Assembly (NCBI RefSeq): GCF_000200735.1
Contig: NC_014970.1
Span: 868,001-932,000 of the forward strand
Direction: 5' to 3'
DNA from: Mycoplasma haemofelis str. Langford 1
GTDB lineage: Bacteria; Bacillota_I; Bacilli_A; Mycoplasmatales; Mycoplasmoidaceae
DNA length: 64,000 nucleotides
Shown: in pieces, positions 51,642 through 62,159 of the stretch
How positions within the stretch are numbered: position 1 is the first letter of the stretch
Layout of the letters: every line of letters begins with the position of its first letter
Program-made: the position numbers and the translations under genes
Notes under the pieces: generated by a model
What the model saw: the letters and a program-made list of their open reading frames with translations, nothing else
Told to the model about the DNA's origin: nothing
The model's database searches: none

Positions 51642-52295
51642 TTAAGAGGTCTTAGAACACCATCTAACAAAGCTTACGAACTTAGGATCCTTAGACCCAA
51701 ACACCCTTTCGTCCTTTTTAGTTCCACATTTAGTCTTTAAGTCCGAAGAAAACTGATCTGCCTGAGACTTCTTCTCTTGCCAATCACTTAAAGACCAAGG
51801 ATTCTGATCCCCATTATCATCTAGATAATTCTTTCAAGAAGCCTTCCAACCATCCTCATCACCATTCGTGATATTTAAATTAGTAATCTTGCTATCTTCA
51901 GTAACTAAGGCGTCAATCTTAAATTCCTTAGAACAATTCTGAACTACTTGTTTATAGAGTGGGTCATCAATTCCAGAAACCTCTAATCTAGAACTAGAAA
52001 GACATTTGTTTACAAAGACCTCGGGAGCCTGAGAGGAATCGGACTTCTTGGAGGAATAACCCTCTAACCTCCAAGGATCCTTATCTTCCTTAACATAAGC
52101 CTTCCATCTCTCTGTTCATTGATCATTATCTGATCCTTTACTTAAAAGAGTTCTACCTTGTTCTTCAAATAGCTTGGATATAGGAATCTTCTTCTCTGCA
52201 TCGGGGAATAAATGACTAGAAGTAAGGTATCCTAAACCTGCTGCTCCACTGGCAGCACCGAGTCCGAGTGACGCCTTAGCAACAGATACGGCCAT
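51642..52295 (-). CDS. Family B paralogue, 217 aa
   Basis: MAVSVAKASLGLGAASGAAG head, FEEQGRTLLSKGSDNDQW, EVSGIDDPLYKQVVQNCSKE, FKIDALVTEDSKITNLNITN and end RWCSKTS. Two nt upstream of the A gene. Confidence 0.88.
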
Positions 52296-52300
52296 GAGAA

Positions 52301-52738
52301 TTAATGTTTGGCCGCAGCTTGTGTCTTCTCCTTAGTACATCATTTAGAAACATTTACAAAGATAGGATCCGAATCGTCAAACACCGCCTTCTTACTTTCT
52401 GTATCACACTTATCCATAAACTCAGTTGGAGCATCTGTCTGAGAAGTTCCAGCGCTTGTCTTGGGCATTTTCCAAGGATCCGTTCCGCTAGTTAATGTAG
52501 AGCTATTTTGATCTTGGTAGGCCTTCCATGCTGCTTGCCATGCAGGATCCTTTCCTCCTTGAGTCCCCTTACTTAAAAGTTCTTTGGTTGTATTTTTGGC
52601 TAAGAGAGACACGACAGAAAACTTCTCTCGAACTACCTTAGGTTTGGAAGTTAGCAACTTACTTCCATAATATCCCCCAACTCCGGAAGTACCGGTCAAA
52701 GCGGCAAAAAATAAAGGTTTAACTAAAGAAGACGCCAT
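52301..52738 (-). CDS. Family C1 paralogue, 145 aa
   Basis: MASSLVKPLFFAALTGTSGV then GGYYGSKLLTSKPKVVR, LLAKNTTKELLSKGTQGGKD, CDTESKKAVFDDSDPIFVNV and end KWCTKEKTQAAAKH. Very close to 49419. Confidence 0.88.
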
Positions 52739-52753
52739 CTGCTGCTGTACTAG

Positions 52754-53440
52754 TTACGCTTTAGCTTTAGTACAATACTTAGAGAGATTCTTATAAACAG
52801 GATCCTCCTTACTTAGAATCAGAACCTTAGATTCAGCATCACATTTAGAGACGAAATCATCTGGAGCATTCTGCCCATCAGAATTCTTCTTATTGTCTCA
52901 ATCTTGAATTCCTCAAGGATTACTATTGGTATTCTTGTAAGCATTGCGATAAACGTCTCAAGCCGCTTTCCAAGCACTATCAGACTTGTCTGTAGAGCTA
53001 GTTAATAACTCTTTATTATCTGATGCCAAGAAAGAAGAGGCTGCTACTCTCTTATCCCTAGTGCACCACTTTGCCACGGAAAGATAAAGAGCATCTTTAT
53101 TACTCTTCACTTTCTTCTGGGAATAAGAATCACACTTGCTCAAGAAATCGGAAGGAGCATTCTGATTAGACTGAGACTTTAGAGAAGATCAGTTCGTAAT
53201 TCCTCATGGATCCTTCTCGTGAGATTGATTCTCGGTTCTATATTTCTCTCATGAAGACTTCCAGTTACTATCTTCTCCACTCTTGGAAGTTAAGAATTCA
53301 AGAGTTGGATCTTCCTTTATTAACTCATAGATGTACTTCTCATCAGAATCGGACTTCAATAAGTACATACCACTAACACCAGCAGTAGCCGCAGTCCCTG
53401 CTGCAGCCACGCTTCCAAACATTAATTTAGAAGAGGCCAT
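52754..53440 (-). CDS. Family E paralogue, 228 aa
   Basis: MASSKLMFGSVAAAGTAATA then GMYLLKSDSDEKYIYELIKE, PTLEFLTSKSGEDSNW, KWCTRDKRVAASSFLASDNK and end SKYCTKAKA. Three long TGA-free pieces in one frame confirm the two-module reading. Confidence 0.89.
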
Positions 53441-53443
53441 AAT

Positions 53444-53875
53444 CTATCCCGCCTTAGCCTTAGTGCAATACTTAAGAACTTGTTCATATCTCTCATCGCT
53501 AGTTCCCTCTACTTCTTGACTAGATAATTCTTCACACTTGCTCCTGAATGGCTCCGGAGCATTCTCATCACTGATAGATCCTGAAGAATAGCTTCCAGTA
53601 AAAGAATCTAAAACTCAGGGATCCTTTCCCTTTGGAAGAGTCTTATTAGCTTCTCTATAAGCTTTCCAAGCGTCCTTCCATTCCTTAACTGAAGCCTCAG
53701 TAGATTTACTCAATAGAACCTTATCTGGTAATTCAGAAATTAAAGAGGCAATCGACTTAAGCTTCTTGACTTCTTTTTTAGGTTGAGGGTTTAATAACTT
53801 AAATCCCAAATAAGATCCTCCACCAACTGCTGAAGCTGCTCCCAATCCGGAAGCTAATTTCATGGCTAAAGTCAT
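53444..53875 (-). CDS. Family C3-short-like paralogue, 143 aa
   Basis: MTLAMKLASGLGAASAVGG then GSYLGFKLLNPQPKKEVK, SIASLISELPDKVLLSKSTE, SSGSISDENAPEPFRSKCEE and end KYCTKAKAG. The head resembles none of the other C proteins closely. Confidence 0.86.
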
Positions 53876-53878
53876 GAG

Positions 53879-54517
53879 CTAATTCTGTTGATCAACACAA
53901 ACTCCCTTAACACTCTTAAATTCCTCATCTTCCTCAGATAAGAAAGGTTTGTCATAATACTTCTCACAAGTCGTCTTCAGCTGTTGAGCATCATTAGTGC
54001 TTGCAGAATTAGATTTAAGAGTTTCGAATTCGGAAGACAGTTTCCCAGAATAAGTCTTAAATTTGGAAAGAGCCCCAGTTCACTTGGCGTCGCTGTGCTC
54101 GGTGCCGGTAGCAATAACGGAAGGGATCTTCTCAGATATAGAGAAGACGCAATAAGTTCTTAGATTGACAAACTTCAATTCCTCCTCATTAGTAAACTTC
54201 CCATCAATATTGTTATTACACCATGTCTGAACATCAGTTCAAGTAGCTGCAGATGGACTTTGCTTCGTCTTTAAAGCCTTAAGTTCCTCAACTAAAGAAG
54301 ACTCATCAGCTGTCTTCAAAGAACTCAACCTTTTCTCTCAATTAGATTGATGACTACTTCCAGAAAGACTTAACAGAGCGTGACTCAACTTAGTCCTATA
54401 AGAAGTCTCTTCCTTGGGATTCTCACTCTTAACATGTGAATAAACGGCATAACCTCCTAATCCAGCAGCACCCATAGAAGCCCCAGAAAGTCCCGCTATT
54501 TTTGATGACACTGCCAT
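53879..54517 (-). CDS. Family F paralogue, 212 aa
   Basis: MAVSSKIAGLSGASMGAAGL then GGYAVYSHVKSENPKEE, TWCNNNIDGKFTNEEELK, RTYCVFSISEKIPSVIA, KYYDKPFLSEEDEEFKSVKG and end VCVDQQN. Strongly conserved with 14251; both sit at the upstream end of an array. Confidence 0.89.
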
Positions 54518-54519
54518 GA

Positions 54520-54921
54520 CTATTGAATTGCTTTAGTACATCACTTAAATACCTCTAGATATCCCTCATCCTTCTTGCCCTTAAATTTCATCTCAATCCT
54601 CCTAGCACACTCTTCCTTAAGCTTGGAAGCATGGGTATGATCTAGGGTTCCTTGAGACTTTATGGTTGATCAATCACTCAAGCTCCAAGCATCACTTTCT
54701 TTATCAGTATTGTCTGTTTTGTAAGCTGTCACAGCAGCCTTTCAACCATCATTATCCTCGGTGGTGATAGAAATAATAGCCCTCTTAGTCTCTTCCTTAA
54801 ATATCTCCTTAAAAGACCTCTCCTTCTCTCCTTGGGGAGAAACTAGAAAATAAAGTCCTGCACCTCCGGAAGCTGCCGCCACGGAAGAAGTTGAAGCTAA
54901 TAGTATTCCTTTGGAAGTCAT
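54520..54921 (-). CDS. Unassigned one-module paralogue, 133 aa
   Basis: MTSKGILLASTSSVAAASG head, GAGLYFLVSPQGEKERSF, EETKRAIISITTEDNDGW, KLKEECARRIEMKFKGKKDE and end FKWCTKAIQ. First gene of the second minus array, divergent from 55009 across an 87-nt gap. Confidence 0.85.
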
Positions 54922-55008
54922 GGCATTGGGATCCTACAAGGGAAATCCTCCACAGAAAGCAAATTCTTAGGAATATGCCAAATATCTAACTAATTCAAAA
55001 ATCCACAT

Positions 55009-55623
55009 ATGGCAATAACCAGCTCAGTTCAATATGCATCTGCAGCCGCTATTGCGGGAGTTGGTGGAATAGCAGGAACTGTATATGTAGCTAATAAGTA
55101 TTACGATTGAGAAAGCATAAGTGATCATCTATCTAAAGTAGGAAGACCACTATTAGGGATACATGAATTAGAGAAGTGAAAGAAGATAGGGGACAGATAT
55201 AAGCTTCAAACAAATAACGACTTAATTGAAGGGATAGAAAGAACTGCTAGCGTAGAGAAGATAAAAGAGTGATGCTCTATGAGTTCCATAGAGGATCCCA
55301 AGAATACTGATCTATATAGAAAGGTAGCTACTTGATGTACAGAGCCTCTATCTATTGCTGAACTTATAAATAAAAAGGGGAAGCGGCGATCCTTAAAAAC
55401 AGATGGTGCAGAAGATAAGAACTATTGAGATACCAAAGTAGAGTCCTACAAGAGTCCCAATAATAAGAAGTTAATAAATAAGCAAAACAACCCAATAGCA
55501 ACAAGCGCCATTACTGATACTGAACTTAAAAGCTGATGCAAGGATAACTCCAGTAAAGACTACAAGTACGAATTAGATCCTCACTATCTTACATTTGTAG
55601 AGTGATGTACCATTCCGACTTAG
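55009..55623 (+). CDS. Unassigned D-like paralogue, 204 aa
   Basis: MAITSSVQYASAAAIAGVGG then IAGTVYVANKYYDWES, GRPLLGIHELEKWKKIGD, KEWCSMSSIE, ATWCTEPLSIAELI and end FVEWCTIPT. Nearly every Trp is TGA, so a standard-code reading sees no ORF here. It stops 1 nt before the next ATG. Confidence 0.86.
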
Positions 55624-55624
55624 T

Positions 55625-56338
55625 ATGGCCAATCTCAAGTTTGTCAAAATTGGAGGCCCAGTCCTGACTGGTATTGGGGGAGTATTAGCTACTTCGTCTC
55701 TAGTCTCTAAGAGTGCAGAGGAAAAGCCAGATGAGAAATTTAAGACCAAAGCTCTTACAGATGCAGACCCTCTAATTGAAGATTGGGAAGATCGTAACGA
55801 AAGTGAGCAAGAATCTCAATCAGAAGATTCTGCTAACGCTTCAGATTCCGAAAGCCAAGAACAATCAGATACTGAAAAGCAAAATGGAGAGTCACAACCA
55901 CCATCAGGTCAGGAGGGGGAAGAAGGGACAGACGCTGCTCCAAGTGGTGGAGCTCAAGGAGATGCGGGAACTGATGATCAATCGAATGCACAACAAAAAG
56001 GGGATGCTGGCGAAGGAACTCCGGAAGTTGGGGGAGAGGATGCAAAACCAGAAGATGGTCAAGGAGAAGAGTCTCCGCAGGAAGGCGGGGGTGAAGATCC
56101 AAGCAGCTCTAGTGCATCAGAAGGGGACTCTTTAGGAGATTCATCTCAGAGTAGCAGTGACGATTCTTCTGGGGGTGGAGTTACTTCGGAGGGATCTGAT
56201 ACAGCAACACACAATCATGCGTCAGGTACACGTTATGGAATTAAGGATGCAAGCATGACTAAACAAGAATTGGAAAGAACTGTACAAACGAGAGATGAAC
56301 TGGAAGGGTGATTAGAAAAGCTTAAGAATATCAAATAG
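55625..56338 (+). CDS. Family G acidic protein, 237 aa
   Basis: MANLKFVKIGGPVLTGIGG, VLATSSLVSKSAEEKPDEK, LIEDWEDRNESEQ, an acidic Glu/Gly/Ser/Gln centre and end GTRYGIKDASMTKQELE. The sixth family member, 33 kb from the 15-22 kb cluster. A TGA near the end is Trp. Confidence 0.88.
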
Positions 56339-56353
56339 GTTCATTCCTTAAGT

Positions 56354-56986
56354 ATGACGATACCTGCCAAAGCCGCTGCCGGAATGGGGGCTTTAGGAAC
56401 TGCCGCAGGGGGTGGTGTACTATTATCTAAATCCCCTCTTTTCTCTAAGCAGACCCCAACTTTAAGAAAGGAGGTGGAAGATGATGGATGAGTCCTTTTA
56501 ACTTCATCCAACACTACCGAGATTCAGTCAATTCTGGGAGCTTATAAAAAGGATAATCCTAAGGCTACTTTACTACTGGATGGCTTAACTGGCGGCGAGT
56601 CAGATGCTTCTGAGAAGTTACTTCAAATATGTAAAGGTCTGCAAGAGAAGCCAACAGACACCCCCTCCAAAGAAGATCTTCTTGCTAAGTTAAAGAAATG
56701 ATGTGTAGTTCCTAAAACCACCAAACAGAGATTAACAGAGCTTGGCTATAGTCCTCTATCTACAGATAATCCATCCAACGGCACAGAATCACAAGAATGA
56801 AAAGCGAAAGGAACCAATCATCACGGTTCCCAACAAGGCAAATTTGCCGGAGTGGAGACTAATGGAGATGAGAATGAGAGGGCTAAGAAGTTAAGAGAGC
56901 ATTGCAAGACTAAATTGGAAGTTAAATCTTTTGAAGAGGAATTCAATGATACCTTTTTAAAAGTAAAGAATTGATGCACTAATTAA
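56354..56986 (+). CDS. Family L1 paralogue, 210 aa
   Basis: MTIPAKAAAGMGALGTAAGG then GVLLSKSPLFSKQTPT, KPTDTPSKEDLLAKLKKWCV, GTNHHGSQQGKFAGVE and end FLKVKNWCTN. Closest to 25570 at the head. Confidence 0.88.
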
Positions 56987-57106
56987 CCTGCAACAAAGGC
57001 TTCCTTAACTCGAAATCACAAACATCAAATATATGATTTTTCAAAAAATTGTTGCGGGGAAGGAGAAGAATTACTAAGATAGGGATCCTCTTTCTAAATT
57101 AGGTTT

Positions 57107-58290
57107 ATGGTTTTAGAGTCTTTAAAGTTTGGATATCTTCTGTCGGCAGCTGGGAACTTCTATGGAGATGCCCACAATGTTCTGTTTTCCGGAAAGAATG
57201 TAAAACATAAGACAATTAGAAGTCCTAGATTCCTATCTAAGCATTACTTTTCTGGTTTTGAATTTTCTTCCTCTGATAGCTTTACTACCACCTTTAAAAA
57301 CGGTGTAACTGGCATAAATCCAAAGATCAGAGGTAAGTATTATGTGAAGTGAAGTGAAGTGATGGGGATTACTTTGACTGACAAAATCATGTTAGAGAAC
57401 TTAATGCTAAGAATGATAAATCAGCTGTTGAGGCTCTTCTAAAGGGAAAGACTCTTTCCTTTTTAACTCTAAGAGACGTTTGCAATGCCTATGCTAACAA
57501 GCCTTTAAAAGTTATCGGCAGTAATTACAACTTCACTTTTGAGTCTGAAGGGGTAACTGTTAATTCTCTTGCCGATCTTTCAGAATGAAAAAATGCAGTA
57601 TCCGTTTGTACAAGAACTCTTCGTCTGGAAGATTACATGAGAAGAGCTTACCTTGACTCTAAGTTAATTGAAGGAAAAGAGATCATTACTAACTCTTCAG
57701 ATATCTCTGATGGATCTCTTAGTCTAAGAGAGGAGGATGAGAAGTCTTCCTTAGCTTATGGGAAGGAATATCTGAAGGATAGATTATCAGGGCTTAGTGA
57801 TGACAAGGTTAAAGAACAGATCTTTAAGTGATGTAAGTATCTAGGTAATAAAGCCGCTTCTTCAGGGACTTGGAACAATGACAAAGTTAACTTTGCCACT
57901 TACTGTATGAAAGGTAAGGATTCTCCTTCTAGACGTAACAGAAGAAATGCTGTAGAGTTAGTTAAATCCAAACAACCTAAAGTTCAAACTCTGGGAGAAT
58001 ACTTGCAAAAGGAATATCTGGATCACAATTACTTAGGAAACAAGAGATTTGTTTCATCAGCTGGAGAGGTTTCAGACTCTGTTTATGCTTTAAGACAGGA
58101 TGATGAAAAGAACTATGAAAGTTTAAGTATGAGAGACAAGGAGTTCCTTCAAGATAGACTGAAAGAGAAAAGTTTGGACTTAGTGAAGAATGAAGTTTTC
58201 GAATGGTGTAATTTCTTGAAGTCAAGATCAGTTGTTACAAAAGATAGAAATTTACACAATCTTAGAACCTACTGTTTGACTGAAAAGTAG
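57107..58290 (+). pseudogene. Large orphan gene frameshifted at a 3-copy 5-bp repeat (about 392 aa if in frame)
   Basis: MVLESLKFGYLLSAAGNFYG opens a frame that reaches KYYVKW at GAAGT x3 (57346-57360) and then stops at TAA 57440. Dropping one unit gives KYYVKWSDGDYFDWQNHVRE and an open frame to TAG 58288-58290. The downstream part has two similar blocks of about 75 residues (LEDYMRRAYL...FKWCKYLG and LGEYLQKEYL...FEWCNFLK). Not a member of any other family here. Confidence 0.82.
57346..57360 (+). repeat. Pentamer tract GAAGT, 3 copies
   Basis: Inside the gene at 57107. Two copies would join the upstream and downstream frames; three do not. Confidence 0.88.
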
Positions 58291-58322
58291 TTAAATAGGG
58301 TTTGGTTCCCTTTTTTACATCC

Positions 58323-58359
58323 TTTAAATAAGGTTTTTTCCACCTTAGAACTATTTAAA
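58323..58359 (+). terminator. Possible hairpin terminator or structured element
   Basis: TTTAAAT-AAGG, a T-rich loop, CCTT, then ATTTAAA can fold into a two-part stem starting 33 nt after the stop of 57107. There is no clean poly-T after it, though TTTTTT lies in the loop and just upstream. Confidence 0.35.
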
Positions 58360-58360
58360 T

Positions 58361-58398
58361 TTAAGAATTGACTTATCCCCTAGGAAGGCGATTCTTAA
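58361..58398. repeat. Inverted repeat TTAAGAAT-22-ATTCTTAA
   Basis: Perfect 8-bp arms with CCTAGG in the spacer, one base after the previous hairpin. Role unknown. Confidence 0.4.
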
Positions 58399-58547
58399 GA
58401 GACTCCCGAAATCAAAATATCTTTAAGATCGCTTCAAAAGGGAAGTTGCAGATATGGAATCCTCCTTTCCTTAGGATCCAACATAGAGTTGATAAAATCT
58501 AGTTTCAGCCTTGGTTGGTTTTTAGGTTACTATAACAGGAGATAGAA

Positions 58548-58667
58548 GTGGGTTTTCTGAAGAAATTGGTATGTGTTTTTGCTGTTATAGGTGTCTATCA
58601 AACTTATGCTTGATGTAGTTTAGCTTGAACCAAGGTTATTGGTAGTGGTAATCAGAAAAAGAAATAA
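58548..58667 (+). CDS. Small membrane protein, 39 aa, GTG start
   Basis: GTG 58548 is preceded by AGGAG with a suitable 6-nt gap. MGFLKKLVCVFAVIGVYQTY then AWCSLAWTKVIGSG and end NQKKK: one hydrophobic helix with two TGA-Trp. Its TAA overlaps the next ATG (TAATG), as in coupled operons, which supports it being real. Confidence 0.7.
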
Positions 58668-59014
58668 TGTATCTTAAGTATAAGAACAAGCATTACTCAT
58701 ACGACGTAAAAGTAAAAAGCATATACGCTTTACAGGGTGAACGCTTTAGAACTTGGAGAGTAGTTGGGATTGATAACAAGAACGGACAGACTAGAACTTT
58801 TGAAATAAAGGAAGAGAACTTCAAACACACATGAGGTTGAAGATTTAATCCCGAAGCTATAAAAAGAGGGAAGTGTTATATCTTCAGGTACCTATCAATT
58901 AAATTTAGAAACCCTACAGCTAACGAAGATTCCTACCTAGGGGAAAACGAATTTACTTTCTTTCTAGGATACAAAGATTCCAAAAGCGAACCCTTTACTA
59001 TTCCGCAAATCTAG
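58667..59014 (+). CDS. Orphan basic protein, 115 aa
   Basis: MYLKYKNKHYSYDVKVKSIY, GERFRTWRVVGIDNKNGQ, FKHTWGWRFNPEAIKRGKCY and end KSEPFTIPQI. Rich in Lys, Tyr and Phe with no membrane helix and no family signature. Translationally coupled to the small membrane protein before it. Confidence 0.78.
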
Positions 59015-59069
59015 ATTCCTTCTCTTTCCTAAGACTTCAAAACTTATTTAAAGAGAAAAACTTTTGTCG

Positions 59070-59090
59070 GGGGAGTGGGGAGTGGGGAGT
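59070..59090 (+). repeat. Heptamer tract GGGGAGT, 3 copies, upstream of a gene
   Basis: Perfect triplet 71 nt before ATG 59162, outside coding sequence. Copy changes would alter spacing between upstream elements rather than reading frame. Confidence 0.85.
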
Positions 59091-59161
59091 CACTAAGATG
59101 TAATCCCTACTTTCCTAGAAACTACCTAATGCTTTTAGGGGTTCGGTCTCCGTATTAAGTA

Positions 59162-60022
59162 ATGCTGCTTTCATTTGAAAAATTAATAGGAATTATAGGT
59201 TTGGGAACAACCGTTGGCGGGGGGTTATTAATCAACTCCTTTATATTTGGAGATGAATCTCCAAAGACTTCATCGCCTAAACTTACCATAGCGGATCTTT
59301 TGAAAGCGGGCGGACTATCTCCATTAAATTTTGATACCACCAAAACAGAAGAACCTAATTCTGTGTGGGATACTGTACTAAGTGATTACCGTAATCCTAT
59401 TAGTGAAGGTCAAACAGCCTTAATAAAACTACTTTCAGAGAAGGGAATAGAGGGAGTAAAGTTAACCTTAGGAGCTGATCGCAATGAAAACATTAACAAA
59501 CTCAAGATCGCTTGTTCCCGCTTTATGAATATAGATTTGGATATGATATCAATGCCGTCGGCAGATAAGGATAAAGCTTTAGCTTCCGTTCGTTTTATGA
59601 CATTTTGCGTTGAGCCGGCATCCGTTGAATTGATGGTATCGTGACAAGGTGGTGAATTCCTAGATACCCAAAACTTAGATAGTTTTAAAAAGGAAGCTAC
59701 TGACAGTTTCGTTTGATCACCAGAAATAAGGAAGTTTTATAACGTCGCAGAAGCAACAAACGCAGCGGAGTTTTATGCCGACCCAAAAACAAACGATGGG
59801 TTGTTTGAGAAATTTTGAAAAGATTGTAAAAGATGAAAATCAATGTCGGCGTTTAATTTTCGATCGGAAAACGGAAAGCATTTAATAGGTAATTGTTTAG
59901 CACACCAATCACCTTACGCCAGTCCTCTGTCGGTGATAAGTGAAAGGCAACAATTGAATCTATTTAAAAAAGAATACATAGCATGGAGGGAGGGAGGGAG
60001 ATCAAAAAACGCCCTTCCTTAA
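59162..60022 (+). CDS. Large divergent L-type paralogue, 286 aa
   Basis: MLLSFEKLIGIIGLGTTVGG then GLLINSFIFGDESPKTSS, SRFMNIDLDMIS, SVRFMTFCVEPASVEL and GNCLAHQSPYASPLS. Several TGA-Trp in the second half. Codon use is more GC-rich around 59.7-59.9 kb. A GGAG tetramer repeated four times (59984-59999) lies near the end, so slippage there would swap the last dozen residues. Confidence 0.8.
59984..59999 (+). repeat. Tetramer tract GGAG, 4 copies
   Basis: Located 8 codons before the stop of the gene at 59162. Gain or loss of one unit moves the ending into another frame, one of which reads REIKKRPSLKYGKNWDI. Confidence 0.75.
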
Positions 60023-60103
60023 AATATGGAAAAAATTGGGATATCTAAGGGACGAGGAAGAGTTAGGGAAGACATTAGGGCGTTTTAGAATCCGTCGTTT
60101 CAT

Positions 60104-60243
60104 GGATGTGTAGTTCCGTAGACTGTTGAACAAAGGATAAGTAGATATACTATAAAATTCCCTTATCTTTTGAAGAGGGATTTGATGTTGCTAAAAGCAG
60201 TGTATCAAGTCTATGTTACGCCTACAGAGGACCAACATCCTAA
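60104..60243 (+). pseudogene. Decayed 3' remnant of a family L1 gene
   Basis: Frame pieces read CVVP, TAG, TVEQRISRY, then after a frame change SFEEGFDVAKSSVSSLCYAY and RGPTS with TAA at 60241. These match KWCVVPKTVSQRL and FEEGFQDTLGKVKSWC of 27546. Multiple lesions and a missing 5' half show long decay. It overlaps the 3' end of the helicase gene on the other strand. Confidence 0.72.
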
Positions 60244-62159
60244 GAAAATCACTTCTTAGTTACAACTCTAGCATCCACAAAAGGTAATCCTTTTATATCC
60301 GTTACAAATTCAGACTCTCGGTTAGAAACTATAGATCCTTTAGAAGAATAAGGAGACTTAGTTATATATAGTCTCTTCTTGGCTCTTGTGAAAGCAACAT
60401 AAGCCAACCTCCTCTCCTCACTCTTATCGGCTGCAGTAATGCTCCTATAACTAGGAAATACATCAGAAACCATCTTAACTACGAAGACATACTTAAATTC
60501 CAGTCCCTTTACTTGATGAACTGTACTTAGCAGGATATAGTCATCAGTCTTTGGAACTACATCCTTAGTCTTAAGGGGTATCTCCTTTACTACTTCCCAG
60601 TTATCGGCTCCTTTATCAGACTTCAAGATCTCAGCAAACTTGATAATATTCTCAATCCTCCCGAGCTCCTTCTTCTCCATTAGATACTTCTTGTAACCAG
60701 ACTTATCTATGATGAACATTATCAAATCATAGATACCTAAGTCTTTCTTGGAACGTAGTTCCCCTATTAAGACTCCCAGTTCTTTGAAAGCTGTCTTAGC
60801 TCTTGTAGTTAATTCAGGACATTCATCTATATTGAACAAAGCTTCAAGAACAGTGTAACTACTTGCTGCTTTAAAAGTCTCAAATGTCCTTACTGCAACC
60901 TCCCCAATCCCTTTAGGAGGAAGAGCCCTTATCTTATATAGGGCATCTGTAGCATCATCATTAAAGACCAAATGTAGATAAGCAGCAACAGCTCTTATCT
61001 CCTCCCTTGAATAAAACTCAACCGAATTGGTAATAGAGTACTCTCACTTCTTCTCCTTTATCTTCATCTCAAAAGGAACAGCTAGGAAGTTGTTCCTATA
61101 CAGAATTGCAAAGTCCCTTAAAGACGCTCCTTCTCTTTTGATTAAATACTGCACTTCATCCAACACATAATTCACCTCATCCCACTCATTAATAAACTCC
61201 CTATATACGACCTTTGAGCCCTCCTCATTGCTAGTAAAAAGAACTTTAGATAGCTCCCCTGAGTTCTTATTGATGAGTACATTGGATACATTCAGAATAT
61301 TCTGAGTAGATCTATAGTTCTCCTCTAACTTAACTAACTGGGTATCCTCGAACGTATCTAAGAACTCTCTACAAATACCTGCCTTCGCACCTCTAAAGCC
61401 ATAAATAGACTGATCAGGATCACCCACACAGAAGAGATTCTGATGCTCTCCCAATATCTTCTTAACTATCTCAAATTGAATATCATTGGTATCTTGAAAC
61501 TCATCTATCAAGATGGCTTTAAAGTACTGATTTCAATACTTCCTAGCTTCCTCTATATTAAGTAGATTATTGGCAAGTATCTCTAGGTCGTCGTAATCTA
61601 GGACATTTATCTCCCTTAAGTTCTTCTCATAGGCGTTGTATACATCCGCCAAATCCTCAAAGGAAAGCTCATACTTTCTTGAGAAATGGAGAGCAACCTC
61701 GTTCCTCTCTAAAGGTTGCTCATAAGGGTTTCTATGCTTCAGGATACTCACTATATTAGCCATAGTCCTAGGAGTAATCCCCTCCGAATCTATGGACTTC
61801 TCCTTAAGAATCATCCTGAATATAGCCCTCTGATCATTCTCATCTATGACTCTGAAATCCTTATCCCTGCCCAACTTCCCTATATCCTTTCTAAGTACTC
61901 AGTAGAAGAATGCATGAAAGGTATAGATCCTAGGGGAGGACTCCACAGGAGACCGCTTCCTAATCCTATGACTTATCTCATCTTTAGACTTATTAGTAAA
62001 GGTAATAGCTAGTATCCTAGAAGGCTCTATTCCTTCATCTATGTACCTTAGAATCCTTTCAATTAAAACGGTGGTCTTACCAGTCCCAGCTCCCGCTATT
62101 ACTAATGTCGGTTTAAAAGGAGCCTCTACAGCCTCCCTCTGGCCTTTGTTAAGAGGCAC
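60240..62159 (-). CDS. pcrA: ATP-dependent DNA helicase, UvrD/PcrA family, 639 aa
   Basis: GTG 62159 starts MPLNKGQREAV, the Q motif; Walker A GAGTGKTT is at about residues 23-30, DEFQDTN at about 219-225, DPDQSIYGFRGAKAG, ENYRSTQNIL, VHQVKGLEFKYVFVV and RRLAYVAFTRAKKRLYI follow. It is a superfamily 1 3'-5' helicase acting in repair and replication. Several TGA-Trp. It is shorter than the roughly 720 residues usual for PcrA, lacking most of the C-terminal extension. It is the only clear housekeeping gene here; pcrA against uvrD naming is convention. Confidence 0.93.

Larger units (their letters stand above)
58291..58547. other. Intergenic stretch with two hairpins, 257 bp
   Basis: No gene seen. 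It holds two inverted repeats (listed below) after the stop of 57107, and TTGGTT (58511) ahead of TATAAC (58531), a weak promoter-like pair before the small gene at 58548. Confidence 0.5.
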
